A DNA stretch of 34,425 bases, taken from an uncultured Pelagibacteraceae bacterium (GTDB lineage Bacteria; Pseudomonadota; Alphaproteobacteria; Pelagibacterales; Pelagibacteraceae). Where the stretch lies: assembly GCA_902592985.1 (NCBI GenBank), contig CACJGR010000010.1:1-34425 (forward strand), in the 5' to 3' direction. Positions 8,450 through 17,274 of the stretch are shown piece by piece. Numbering within the stretch: the first letter of the stretch is position 1; each line of letters starts with the position of its first letter. The notes under the pieces were generated by a model, which saw nothing but the letters and a program-made list of their open reading frames with translations, was not told where the DNA came from and did not search any database. Made by a program: the position numbers and the translations under genes.

Positions 8450-9151
8450 ATGCTAAGTAAATTTAAAATATTAACTATATTTTTTTTGATTTTTAGTTCA
8501 TTTACAACAGAATCATTTTCAAGAGATGGTACAGGGGCAGCAACACAGTACGAAGTTACTGTATACAGAGTTTGGCTTTGTGAAGATGGAAGCACTACAA
8601 GCAATTGTTTAAATAAAACATTAGTTTCTGACGGCAATACGAAAACTGTAGACATAGCAGCTACTACAGCTGGGGCTGCAGCAGCCAGCATGGGAAGTTT
8701 GGGCAAAGCAAACGTTGGAACAAAATATACTTACGTTCAAGTTGAGATGGATAGAGGAATGACAATTACTGGTACGGATGGAGATTGCGTAACATCTGGC
8801 AGTGGTTCACTTACAGCTTTTGCAGCTGGAAAGGCTTCAGGTAATACTCCTGCTTCAGTTACACTATATGTTCCAGGCACAGACACACAAGGAGCAACAA
8901 TGGATAATAATATTAATGGTTATAGATCTTCTGATGGAAGAACATCAGCAGCTGCAACTGTTGAAGATGATGATAATTATATTTGGTGGAGAGGAGTTAT
9001 AGCTAATAACGGTGTAATATTGAAACAAGGACAAATCCCAACTTTAAAAATAGCATTTGGTGTTGCAGATGCAGTTGAGGGAAATCATGCAACTTGCACT
9101 AATGCTCATATGAACGCAGGAAAACCTGAAGTATCTATATCCTTTCAGTAA
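8450..9151 (+). CDS. secreted protein of unknown family, linked to the beta-barrel
   Basis: 233 residues. A hydrophobic signal peptide (residues about 4-24, cleavage after SFS) precedes a Ser/Thr/Ala/Gly/Asp-rich mature chain, likely beta-rich, with alternating hydrophobic stretches such as YEVTVYRVWLC and TYVQVEMDRGMTITG. Four cysteines (44, 53, 113, 216) could make two disulfides in the periplasm or outside. An Ala-rich segment (about 69-80) and an acidic tract (EDDD, 172-175) stand out. I do not recognise a family. The 4-bp spacing from the inverse-autotransporter gene implies co-expression, and the protein could be the surface partner of the barrel; that role is inferred only from position. 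The end converges on the glutaredoxin gene with one base between. Confidence 0.8.
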   Translation: MLSKFKILTIFFLIFSSFTTESFSRDGTGAATQYEVTVYRVWLCEDGSTTSNCLNKTLVSDGNTKTVDIAATTAGAAAASMGSLGKANVGTKYTYVQVEMDRGMTITGTDGDCVTSGSGSLTAFAAGKASGNTPASVTLYVPGTDTQGATMDNNINGYRSSDGRTSAAATVEDDDNYIWWRGVIANNGVILKQGQIPTLKIAFGVADAVEGNHATCTNAHMNAGKPEVSISFQ

Positions 9152-9152
9152 T

Positions 9153-9407
9153 TTATTTTAATAAACTTTCTAGTTTTTTTTCTTTTTCTAAAGCTCTTAA
9201 TTCTTCATAACCACCTACATGATAATCATCAAAAAATATTTGCGGAATAGTTTTTTTACCATTAGATTTTTTTAACATCTCATCCATTTTGCCTTCTTCA
9301 AGCGCAATGTTTATTTCTTTATAAACAATATTGTTTCTAGTTAACAATCTTTTAGCAGCTTCACAATAACCACACATAGGACCCATGTAGACAGTAACGT
9401 TTTTCAT
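9153..9407 (-). CDS. glutaredoxin
   Basis: 84 residues, the standard size of a class I (GrxC-like) glutaredoxin. The redox site is C12-G-Y-C15, the cis-proline is P55 in KTIPQIF, and GGYEEL (65-70) is the glutathione-binding C-terminal motif. It reduces disulfides and mixed disulfides using glutathione in the cytoplasm. It is transcribed away from the proC-like gene, across the 315-bp spacer, and ends against the secreted protein gene. The active site reads CGYC rather than the common CPYC. Confidence 0.93.
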   Translation of the reverse strand: MKNVTVYMGPMCGYCEAAKRLLTRNNIVYKEINIALEEGKMDEMLKKSNGKKTIPQIFFDDYHVGGYEELRALEKEKKLESLLK

Positions 9408-9722
9408 ATTTTTATATATAGCTGCTTTTATTAAAATTATCTCATTTATTTTTATTTAGTAATTTCAAAATTAAACAAAATTTCAATATATTCAAAAAAA
9501 CCCATTTTGACCAATTTCATTATTTTCTATATTTTTTAAATCAAAAAATTTTGACTGTGACTTTTTTTCACGAAAATTCCTTGAATTTTAAAAAAATGGT
9601 TAATGCATTTTTTGCTCTTGTTGATATTATAGAGCTTAGATAGTCCTATCTAGCCATCTTTAGCTCTCGGTTTTTTAGGACTATCCTTTCTTATAAAAAA
9701 ATTCTAAATATATTATTCAACC
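9408..9722. other. 315-bp divergent intergenic region
   Basis: The longest gene-free stretch in the window, between the divergent glutaredoxin and proC-like genes. No open frame is credible. It is very AT-rich at the glutaredoxin end and should carry that gene's promoter there. A small GTGA(9557-9560)/TCAC(9568-9571) repeat lies mid-way. The part nearest proC (about 9612-9690) holds nested inverted repeats, described separately. Confidence 0.7.
9612..9690 (+). promoter_or_regulatory. structured proC leader: attenuator or pseudoknot candidate
   Basis: Several mutually interacting repeats are packed together. AGAGCT (9631-9636) pairs with AGCTCT (9662-9667), extended inward by GAT/ATC (9639-9641/9656-9658), and is followed by CGG and a run of six T (9671-9676), which reads like an intrinsic terminator. 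GATAGTCCTA (9639-9648) is also perfectly complementary to TAGGACTATC (9676-9685), crossing the first stem in H-type pseudoknot order. GCTCT (9614-9618) can instead pair with AGAGC (9631-9635). This gives a terminator, an alternative and a crossing helix 38 bp before the proC start. I could not match it to a known riboswitch class. Where transcription starts is unclear; TATTAT (9625-9630) is a possible -10. Confidence 0.45.
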
Positions 9723-10493
9723 ATGAAATTAGGTTTTATAGGAACAGGAAAAATAACATCAGCGGTAGTCGCTGGTATATGTGGATCAAAAATACCTTTT
9801 AACAAAATATTCTTGTCCCCTAGGAATAGAAATATTGCAAAAAAACTTAAAAGAAAATTTAAAAAAATAATAATTGCAAAAAATAATCAAGAAATAGTTA
9901 ATTCCTGTAACTGGATTTTTTTGGCAGTTACTCCACCCGTAGGTGACAAAATTATTAAATATTTAAAATTTAAATCAAATCAAACTGTCATTAGTTTTAT
10001 TTCGACAATGACTTTGCCTCAACTTAAAAAAACCATTAAAGTAAAAGCAAAAATTGTAAGAGCTATACCATTACCACCAATTTCTTTAAGAAAAGGACCA
10101 GTGCCAATTTTTCCACCAAATAAAAAAGTTAAAAACTTTTTTAATAAGCTCGGAACAACTGTTGAAATTACAAATGAAAAACTTTCAAAAAATTTTTGGT
10201 CTACTTCAGGAATGATGGCACCATTTTATGAATTATTAAGCACAACTTCTAATTGGTTAGTTAAACGTGGTGTTAAAAGAGATAAAGCTCAAAAGTATAT
10301 TACTTCTCTTTTCGTTGCTTTATCTGAAGATGCAGTTGTTAATTCTAAAAAAAATTTAAAACACTTAGTAAAAGAATCCCAAACTCCAAGAGGACTTAAC
10401 GAACAAGGAGTTAAAGAACTAAGAAAGGCTGGATTCTATAGATCAACTGAAAAAACATTAAATAGTATTCTTAAAAGATTAAACAAAGTATAG
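9723..10493 (+). CDS. proC: pyrroline-5-carboxylate reductase-like protein
   Basis: 256 residues. The N-terminal NADP-binding fold starts MKLGFIGTGKITSAVVAG, followed by the AVTPP segment and a C-terminal helical dimerisation domain (about 150-250), as in ProC enzymes that reduce 1-pyrroline-5-carboxylate to proline. The active-site loop normally written TSPGGTT is here TPRGLNEQG (about 221-229), so this is a divergent subfamily whose substrate may differ. It is followed 7 bp later by the livG-like gene, which suggests that uptake and use of the same amino acid group are tied together. The folded leader upstream may regulate the whole set. Confidence 0.75.
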   Translation: MKLGFIGTGKITSAVVAGICGSKIPFNKIFLSPRNRNIAKKLKRKFKKIIIAKNNQEIVNSCNWIFLAVTPPVGDKIIKYLKFKSNQTVISFISTMTLPQLKKTIKVKAKIVRAIPLPPISLRKGPVPIFPPNKKVKNFFNKLGTTVEITNEKLSKNFWSTSGMMAPFYELLSTTSNWLVKRGVKRDKAQKYITSLFVALSEDAVVNSKKNLKHLVKESQTPRGLNEQGVKELRKAGFYRSTEKTLNSILKRLNKV

Positions 10494-10500
10494 TTTTTCT

Positions 10501-11298
10501 ATGCAGTCAGATTCAAATATTCTGCAAATAGATAATCTTTCGAAATATTTTGGAGGTTTAGCTGCTGTATTAGATTGTTCTTTAAGAATTAAAAGAGGAT
10601 CTATTACAGGAATAATTGGTCCTAATGGTTCAGGAAAAACAACTTTATTTAATTTAATTGCTGGAAATTTAAAAACTTCTAAAGGAGCAGTTTTATTTAA
10701 CAATGAAAATATTACCGATATTCCTTCTTATGAATTATTTTCGAAAGGTTTACTTAGAACTTTTCAAATTGCTCATGAATTTACAAATTTAACTGTACTT
10801 GAAAATTTAATGATGGTTCCTGGAAATCAATCAGGAGAAAATCTTGTAAATGCTTTACTTAAACCAACATTAATTAAAAAAGAAGAAGAACAAGTAAAAC
10901 AAAAAGCTTTTGAAGTAATAGAATTTTTAAATCTTAAACATCTTGCCAATGAACTTGCAGGCAATTTATCAGGAGGACAAAAAAAACTACTTGAACTTGG
11001 AAGAACCATGATGGTGGATGCAAAATTAGTTTTATTAGATGAAGTGGGAGCTGGAGTTAATCGAACTTTATTAAAAGATATAGGAACTGCAATTTTAAGA
11101 TTAAATAAAGAACAAGGTTATACCTTCTGTATGATTGAACATGACATGGATTTTATAAGTCGATTATGTGATCCAGTTATTGTAATGGCCGAAGGTTCAG
11201 TTTTATTTGAAGGAACGCCAGATGAAGTTAAAAAAAATGAAAAAGTAATTGAAAGCTATTTAGGTCGTGGTTCAAAATCAAAAGAAGGAGATAGTTAG
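10501..11298 (+). CDS. livG: branched-chain-type ABC transporter ATPase, LivG-like
   Basis: 265 residues. The ATP-binding protein has Walker A GPNGSGKT (40-47), ABC signature LSGGQ (156-160), Walker B LVLLDE (176-181) and switch histidine H214 in MIEHDMDF. The LivG hallmark after Walker B, usually DEPAAGLN, reads DEVGAGVN, so the common proline is replaced. It energises uptake of branched-chain or related amino acids, or of urea-like substrates, with LivF, LivH and LivM. Its TAG stop shares one base with the GTG start of livF. No substrate-binding protein gene is present in the window. Confidence 0.88.
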   Translation: MQSDSNILQIDNLSKYFGGLAAVLDCSLRIKRGSITGIIGPNGSGKTTLFNLIAGNLKTSKGAVLFNNENITDIPSYELFSKGLLRTFQIAHEFTNLTVLENLMMVPGNQSGENLVNALLKPTLIKKEEEQVKQKAFEVIEFLNLKHLANELAGNLSGGQKKLLELGRTMMVDAKLVLLDEVGAGVNRTLLKDIGTAILRLNKEQGYTFCMIEHDMDFISRLCDPVIVMAEGSVLFEGTPDEVKKNEKVIESYLGRGSKSKEGDS

Positions 11299-12005
11299 TG
11301 GCTTTTTTTGAAGGAAATCAAATGACCGGAGGTTACGGAAATGGTCCTAATATAATTAACTCTTGCTCAGTCAATGTTAACAAAGGAGAGATTGTTGCAA
11401 TTTTAGGCCCTAATGGTGCTGGCAAATCTACAGCAATGAAGGCAATGCTTGGTTTGCTCAATTTAAAATCTGGAACAATTAAAATTGATGGAAAAGATAT
11501 TTCAAAATTGTCTCCTCAAGACAGAGTTAAACAGGGCATTTCTTTTGTGCCGCAAACTAGAAATGTTTTTACAGGATTAACTGTTAGAGAAAACTTAGAA
11601 ATCGGTGCATTTTTAAGAAATGAAGATTTAGATAAAGTTGTCAAAGAAATTTATGAGCTGTTCCCAATATTAAGTGAAAAAAAAACACAATTAGTTGGAG
11701 AATTATCTGGAGGACAAAGACAACAAGTAGCTTTAGGTAGAGCATTAATGATTAAACCTTCTGTGCTTATGTTAGATGAACCAACAGCAGGAGTATCACC
11801 AATAGTAATGGATGAATTATTTGAGCATATACTAAAAGTTAAAGAAACAAATGTTGCAATTTTAATGGTTGAACAAAATGCAAAACAAGCACTGAGCATA
11901 TCAGATAGAGGCTATGTATTAGTTACAGGAGAAAACAAATTTTCTGGAACAGGAAAAGAATTATTAAATGACCCAGAAGTGAGAAGATCTTTTTTAGGAG
12001 CTTAA
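11298..12005 (+). CDS. livF: branched-chain-type ABC transporter ATPase, LivF-like
   Basis: 235 residues, typical LivF length. Walker A GPNGAGKS (37-44), Q-loop VPQTRNVF (84-91), signature LSGGQ (136-140), Walker B VLMLDEP (156-162). The N-terminal TGGYGNGP corresponds to the family's aromatic base-binding loop, which supports GTG 11298 as the start over the ATG nine codons in. It is the second ATPase of the transporter; the permease gene livH begins one base after its stop. Confidence 0.88.
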   Translation: MAFFEGNQMTGGYGNGPNIINSCSVNVNKGEIVAILGPNGAGKSTAMKAMLGLLNLKSGTIKIDGKDISKLSPQDRVKQGISFVPQTRNVFTGLTVRENLEIGAFLRNEDLDKVVKEIYELFPILSEKKTQLVGELSGGQRQQVALGRALMIKPSVLMLDEPTAGVSPIVMDELFEHILKVKETNVAILMVEQNAKQALSISDRGYVLVTGENKFSGTGKELLNDPEVRRSFLGA

Positions 12006-12006
12006 T

Positions 12007-13017
12007 ATGGATTTTATCAATTCAATAGTGTTATTACTAAATTATATATTTGTTCCCGCTCTTGCTTATGGTTCACAGCTAGCACTTGGAGCAATTTTTG
12101 TAACCTTAATTTATGGAATTTTAAGGTTTGCAAATTTTGCAACAGGAGACATGATGTCTTTCGGCACAATGGTTGCAATTTTGTTTACCTGGTATTTTCA
12201 ATCACTTGGAATAAGCTTAGGAGTATTACCAACAGCTCTACTTGCCATTCCTCTTGCCGTTGTTTTTATGGTTTTATATATGCTGACTGTTGACAAATTT
12301 GTTTTTAGTTATTATCGCATAAAAAAAAGTCCCCCAGTTCAACTGGCCATGGTTAGTATTGGTGTAATGTTTGTGACACAAGCAATAGTTAGAATAATTA
12401 TTGGTCCTTTTGATAGAAGATTTTTTGATGGTGAAAAATTTATAATAAAAGCTAATCAATTCAAAGAAATGACAGGATTAAACGAAGGATTAACAATTAA
12501 ATCAACACAAGTGTTAACAATATTTTTAACTATAGCGGTTGTTTCAATATTATTTTGGTTTTTAAATAAAACTAAAACAGGAAAAAGTATGCGTGCATAT
12601 TCAGATAATGAAGATTTGGCTTTATTATCCGGAATTGATCCCAAAAGAGTAGTAATGATTACTTGGATGATTGCAGGAATTTTAGCAACTATTGGTGGCG
12701 TTTTATATGGTTTAGATAAAAGTTTTAAACCATTTACCTATTTTAATAATATGTTGCCAATATTTGCAGCAGCAATTGTCGGAGGAATTGGAAATCCTTT
12801 TGGCGCTTTTTTAGGAGGGTATGTAATAGCTTTTTCAGAAATATTTTTAACTTATGCTTATAAAAAGTTTTTTATGTATGTGCTTCCTGAAAGCATGGAG
12901 CCCAATTCTTTAATTCAATTATTATCAACTGATTATAAGTTTGCAGTCTCCTTTTCAATTTTAGTAATCGTTTTATTATTTAGACCCTCAGGCATTTTCA
13001 AAGGAAAAATTTTATGA
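12007..13017 (+). CDS. livH: branched-chain-type ABC transporter permease, LivH-like
   Basis: 336 residues with about eight membrane helices. The family's cytoplasmic coupling segment is seen as TGKSMRAYSDNEDLALLSGIDPKRV (near 195-220), followed by AAAIVGGIGNPFGAFLGGY. It forms half of the membrane channel with LivM. It is longer than the usual 290-310 residues because of an extended loop near residues 140-165. The ATG of livM overlaps its TGA by four bases, indicating translational coupling. Confidence 0.87.
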   Translation: MDFINSIVLLLNYIFVPALAYGSQLALGAIFVTLIYGILRFANFATGDMMSFGTMVAILFTWYFQSLGISLGVLPTALLAIPLAVVFMVLYMLTVDKFVFSYYRIKKSPPVQLAMVSIGVMFVTQAIVRIIIGPFDRRFFDGEKFIIKANQFKEMTGLNEGLTIKSTQVLTIFLTIAVVSILFWFLNKTKTGKSMRAYSDNEDLALLSGIDPKRVVMITWMIAGILATIGGVLYGLDKSFKPFTYFNNMLPIFAAAIVGGIGNPFGAFLGGYVIAFSEIFLTYAYKKFFMYVLPESMEPNSLIQLLSTDYKFAVSFSILVIVLLFRPSGIFKGKIL

Positions 13018-14018
13018 AGCAATATGCTAATGTAATAACTGCTTACGCAATTATGATAGGTCTAATCATATTGGTGGGAATTTTTCAATCATGGAACATT
13101 GCATTTTCTATACTTAATTTATGCTTAATTTCTGCAGTAATGACCATGGGTGCAAATATTCAGTGGGGTTATGCTGGTTTAATTAATTTTGGAATTATGG
13201 GCTATACGGCTCTAGGTGGATTAGCAGCTGTCTTAGTTTCGGTTCCACCTGTTAGAGAAGCTTGGCAAGTAGGTGGCCTTAGCATGCTGTTTTGTCTTTT
13301 TGTGATTATCTTGATTGTTTTTAGTGTTCGTTACGTTCTAAAAAATTTTCAAAAATCAAAAAGAAAAAATATCTACATAGCAGCAATAATTGTTACTGGT
13401 TTAATTATTTTAAGAATAGTTTCTGGTCCAGCCATTCATTCTATTGAAGCAGTTGAACCTGCTAAAACCGGTTTTTTGGGAGGTTTAGGATTACCAATTA
13501 TATTTTCGTGGATTGTGGGAGCTTTTTTTGCAGCAGGTTTAGCATATATTATCGGTAAAGTTGCGTTAGGACTTAGAGCTGATTATTTGGCTATAGCCAC
13601 ACTATTAATTTCCGAAATTGTAATAGCAGTTATTAAACATGAAGATTGGTTAGCAAGAGGAGTCAAAAATGTAATTGGGCTAAAAAGACCAGTTCCTTAC
13701 GAAGTTAATCTTCAAAGTGAACAATGGTTTATTGATTTAGTTGCAAAGTGGAATAGAGGAGTTTTAGATTTAATTTCAACAGCAGAAGAAAAGCAAGCTG
13801 CACTGTCTCAATTAGTAATCGAGTCATCTTCTGTGTTTGTGAAAATTTGTTACTCCGGACTTTTTTTAATTGTAGTAATAATTCTATTAATTATTACACA
13901 AAAAGCACTTTATTCTCCTTGGGGAAGAATGATGCGAGCTATAAGAGATAACGAAGAAGCTGCGAATGCCATGGGAAAAATGGAGTATCACTTAATGAAA
14001 TGGGAATGTTTGATGTAA
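13014..14018 (+). pseudogene. livM: LivM-like ABC permease, truncated at a junction
   Basis: The open frame codes for 334 residues, but only the first 322 are LivM. The permease signature GYAGLINFGIMGYTALGG and the coupling motif GRMMRAIRDNEEAANAMGK (ending at 13979) are intact. In the family this motif is followed by roughly 100 further residues with more membrane helices and a GGSGNN-type loop. Here it is followed by 12 unrelated residues (MEYHLMKWECLM) and a stop. The DNA from about 13,980 onward belongs, in another frame, to a carbamoyltransferase gene. The protein would lack its last helices and is unlikely to work unless the join is an assembly error. Confidence 0.85.
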
Positions 14019-15448
14019 GATCATTTTTGAAAAATGAAAAGATAAAGAATGGTTTTCATTATCCAGTTTCTATATCTTTAAGAGGAAAATCTATTGCAGG
14101 ATATTTTATAAATCATCACATTGCTCATGCTGCATCATGTTACTATAGTTCAGGTTTTCAAGATTCAGCTATAATTACACATGATGGTTTTGGTAATGGT
14201 TTTGGTTATCACAGTGGTCTTGTACTATATGGGAGGGATAATAATCTATACCCATTATCACCTAACCATCTTTCAATTGGTTCGTTATATAAATCTGTTG
14301 CTATAATGTTAAATTTAGGTGGTTTTGGAGAAGGAAAATTAATGGGACTTGCACCTTATGGAAAGCCCCATTTTTTCCATCAGGGTTTTGTAGAAAATTG
14401 GTTTGGTGTAGGACGACGTTTTAAGAATGTTAATCAACTTAACTTATGGAAAGAATATTGTCGTAACACTGCTAAGGATATGGGCTATAATATGGATTTT
14501 TTGGGTAATAAAGATAAAATTACCGATCCAATAAATACAGATATTGCTGCAAGTACACAAAAACTTTTTGAAGAATGTTATCTTTATGCAGTGAACATGA
14601 CTCGTAGTTTGCTATCAAGGAGCGGAATAAACACAAATAACTTATGCTTAACTGGTGGTACGGCTCTTAATTGTCCTTCCAACAGCAAGATATATAATGA
14701 AGGACCGTTTAAAAATTTATTTATTGAAGCTTCTTGTTCTGATGATGGCCTTGCAATTGGCAGTGCACTTTACTTATATCATCATATAAAAGGTAATAAA
14801 CTTTCTTTAAAAACTAACAATACATTTATTTCACCATATTTTGGAAGAACAATAAAAGAGAATGAAATTGTAGAAGCCTTAAGGATATTTGAAAGCAAAA
14901 TAATTTATAAAAAAATTAATGATAGTGCGATGCAAGCAGCTCATGATGTTTTTGGTAATAAAGTTATTGCCTGGTATGAAGGTAAAAGTGAAATCGGGCC
15001 ACGTTCTCTTGGACATAGATCCTTAATATCTAATCCAACATATAAAGATAATTGGAAAAGAGTTAACAAAATAAAACACCGTGAGTGGTGGAGACCATTT
15101 GCACCATCAGTATTAGAGGAAGAAGCTGATAAGTGGTTTGAAAATATGCCTTTTCCATCTCCTTATATGCTATTTACTGGAAAAGTAATAAATCCAGATA
15201 AAATTCCTGCAATTACACATGTAGATAATTCATCACGAATACAAACAGTTAATAAGTCTTCTGGCCAATATTACCAAATGATAAAAGAATTTTATAAACT
15301 GTCTAAAGTTCCACTAGTTATGAATACGTCATTTAACGGTCCTGGTGAGCCAATAATTGAAACTCCAAAGGAGGCTCTAAACTTTCTTTTAAATACCGAA
15401 CTAGATGTATTATATATAGATGGATATAAGGTTCAAAGGAGGAGCTAA
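14000..15448 (+). CDS. carbamoyltransferase (NodU/CmcH family), N-terminus missing
   Basis: 482 residues in frame. Members carbamoylate hydroxyl groups of sugars or polyketides using carbamoyl phosphate. Present are the metal-site block NHHIAHAASCYY (about 39-50), ITHDGFGNG, the nucleotide-site LTGGTALNCPSNSK, and the C-terminal SEIGPRSLGHRSLISNP and MNTSFNGPGEPI motifs. The family normally has about 100 residues before NHHIAHA, including a first strand-loop with the GIxxxHDxS-type site; these are missing. The frame is open upstream only to about 13,955 and enters livM there, so ATG 14000 is a chance start inside a truncated gene. The C-terminus looks natural. Surface-polysaccharide decoration is the likely original role, given manC nearby. 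Confidence 0.8.
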   Translation: MGMFDVRSFLKNEKIKNGFHYPVSISLRGKSIAGYFINHHIAHAASCYYSSGFQDSAIITHDGFGNGFGYHSGLVLYGRDNNLYPLSPNHLSIGSLYKSVAIMLNLGGFGEGKLMGLAPYGKPHFFHQGFVENWFGVGRRFKNVNQLNLWKEYCRNTAKDMGYNMDFLGNKDKITDPINTDIAASTQKLFEECYLYAVNMTRSLLSRSGINTNNLCLTGGTALNCPSNSKIYNEGPFKNLFIEASCSDDGLAIGSALYLYHHIKGNKLSLKTNNTFISPYFGRTIKENEIVEALRIFESKIIYKKINDSAMQAAHDVFGNKVIAWYEGKSEIGPRSLGHRSLISNPTYKDNWKRVNKIKHREWWRPFAPSVLEEEADKWFENMPFPSPYMLFTGKVINPDKIPAITHVDNSSRIQTVNKSSGQYYQMIKEFYKLSKVPLVMNTSFNGPGEPIIETPKEALNFLLNTELDVLYIDGYKVQRRS

Positions 15449-15533
15449 TAATACTTATAAAATCCCAAAAAATATTGTCGATCAAGAAAAAACTAACTAT
15501 AGTGATTTTATAAAAATGAAATTCAAAAAATAG
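15420..15533 (+). other. short overlapping ORF, possible gene-end remnant
   Basis: An ATG at 15420 inside the 3' end of the carbamoyltransferase opens a 37-codon frame to TAG 15531-15533. The part past the carbamoyltransferase stop reads NTYKIPKNIVDQEKTNYSDF and then a basic tail, which looks like ordinary coding composition rather than spacer. It may be a small overlapping gene or the tail of a gene lost at this locus. There is no independent support. Confidence 0.2.
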
Positions 15534-15555
15534 TGTTTACAATTGAAAGCATTTG

Positions 15556-17274
15556 ATGGCAAAATTTGATAAGAAAAAATTACCGAGCAGACATACATCA
15601 TTAGGTCCAGATAAAGCTCCTCATAGATCATTCTATTATGCTATGAACTTAAAAGAAAAAGATGTAGCAAAGCCTTTTGTTGGAGTTGTATCTACATGGA
15701 ATGAAGCAGCACCTTGTAACATAGCATTAATGAGACAAGCTCAATCTGTTAAGAAAGGTGTAAAAGCCGCAGACGGTACTCCAAGAGAGTTTTGTACTAT
15801 AACTGTAACTGACGGTATTGCTATGGGTCATGAGGGAATGAAATCTTCATTGATTTCTAGAGAGATTATAGCAGATTCAGCCGAACTTACTGTAAGAGGT
15901 CATTGTTATGATGCATTAGTTGGTGTAGCTGGTTGTGATAAATCTTTACCAGGATTAATGATGTCTATGGTTCGATTGAATGTTCCAAGTGTATTTATTT
16001 ATGGCGGATCAATATTACCAGGAAGATTTAATGGTAAAGATATAACTGTAGTAGATGTTTTTGAAGGTGTCGGAAAACACTCAGCAGGAAAAATTTCAAC
16101 AAAAGATCTTAGAAAATTAGAATTAAAAGCATGTCCAAGCGCAGGTGCATGCGGTGGTCAATTTACCGCAAATACTATGGCTTGTGTGTCTGAAGCCATT
16201 GGCTTAGCATTGCCGTACTCTGCAGGTACTCCTGCGCCATATGAAGAAAGAGATAGGTATGCTTACCAAAGTGGCAAAGCTGTAATGAGTTTATTAAAAA
16301 AAAATATTAGACCAAGAGATATTGTTACAAAAAAATCTCTAGAAAATGCAGCAACAATAGTTGCTGCCACTGGTGGATCTACTAATGCTGCTTTACATCT
16401 TCCAGCATTAGCAAATGAAATTGGAATTAAATTTGATTTAATGGATGTTGCAAAAATTTTTAAAAAAACTCCATATCTTGCGGATTTAAAACCTGGTGGA
16501 AAATATGTTGCAAAAGATATGTGGAAGGCTGGTGGTGTGCCAATGTTATTAAAAACTCTTTATGATGGAGGATTTATTCATGGTAATTGCATAACTGTTA
16601 CAGGAAAAACTATGAAGGAGAATTTAAAAAATGTAAAATTTAATTTAAACCAAAAAGTTTTAAGAAAATATAATAATCCATTATCTCCTGATGGAGGAGT
16701 TGTTGGATTAAAAGGTAATTTAGCACCAGAAGGTGCAATAGTTAAAATTGCAGGATTAAAAAAATTGCAATTTACTGGTAAAGCAAGATGTTTTGATACT
16801 GAAGAAGCCGCTTATAAAGCTGTTCAAAATAAAAAGTATAATGATGGTGATATAATTATAATTCGTTATGAAGGACCTAAAGGTGGACCAGGAATGCGAG
16901 AAATGCTTTCTACAACAGGAGCAATCTATGGACAGGGAAAAGGCGAAAAAGTTGCTTTAATTACAGATGGACGCTTCTCAGGAGCTACTAGAGGTTTTTG
17001 TGTAGGCCATGTAGGTCCAGAGGCTGCTATTGGAGGTCCTATAGCACTATTAAGAAATGGAGATGTTATTGATATTGATGCTAAAAAAGGAACAATCAAC
17101 GTTAGGTTATCTAAAAAACAATTGGTAGCTAGACGTAAAAAATGGAAACCAAGAAAAATAAATTTTGGTAGTGGAACTTTGTGGAAATATGCACAAACAG
17201 TTGGTCCTGCTTATTTAGGCGCTCCAACACACCCAGGCAAAAAAAATGAAGTGAAGTGCTACGCTGATATTTGA
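15556..17274 (+). CDS. ilvD: dihydroxy-acid dehydratase
   Basis: 572 residues, full length. It catalyses the dehydration of 2,3-dihydroxy acids to 2-oxo acids in valine, isoleucine and leucine synthesis. Iron-sulfur cysteines are C54 (AAPCN), C127 (AGCDKSLPG) and C199 (SAGACGGQF), and the C-terminal [19 protein letters not shown] block is present. I start at ATG 15556, one codon after an in-frame TTG. It lies 107 bp after the truncated carbamoyltransferase, and manC starts within its stop codon (TGATG). The N-terminus [19 protein letters not shown] is typical of the short alphaproteobacterial form. Confidence 0.95.
   Translation: MAKFDKKKLPSRHTSLGPDKAPHRSFYYAMNLKEKDVAKPFVGVVSTWNEAAPCNIALMRQAQSVKKGVKAADGTPREFCTITVTDGIAMGHEGMKSSLISREIIADSAELTVRGHCYDALVGVAGCDKSLPGLMMSMVRLNVPSVFIYGGSILPGRFNGKDITVVDVFEGVGKHSAGKISTKDLRKLELKACPSAGACGGQFTANTMACVSEAIGLALPYSAGTPAPYEERDRYAYQSGKAVMSLLKKNIRPRDIVTKKSLENAATIVAATGGSTNAALHLPALANEIGIKFDLMDVAKIFKKTPYLADLKPGGKYVAKDMWKAGGVPMLLKTLYDGGFIHGNCITVTGKTMKENLKNVKFNLNQKVLRKYNNPLSPDGGVVGLKGNLAPEGAIVKIAGLKKLQFTGKARCFDTEEAAYKAVQNKKYNDGDIIIIRYEGPKGGPGMREMLSTTGAIYGQGKGEKVALITDGRFSGATRGFCVGHVGPEAAIGGPIALLRNGDVIDIDAKKGTINVRLSKKQLVARRKKWKPRKINFGSGTLWKYAQTVGPAYLGAPTHPGKKNEVKCYADI

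Noticed and set aside
8431..8706. Minus-strand open frame overlapping the secreted protein
   Set aside because: It is a mirror of the Ala/Gly-rich coding strand, and the plus strand has a signal peptide and operon spacing.
9557..9571. GTGA/TCAC inverted repeat in the glutaredoxin-proC spacer
   Set aside because: Only four base pairs; no support as an operator.
15449..15555. tRNA or other RNA gene as an island attachment site near the carbamoyltransferase
   Set aside because: No T-loop or cloverleaf sequence is visible in this spacer or in any other spacer of the window.
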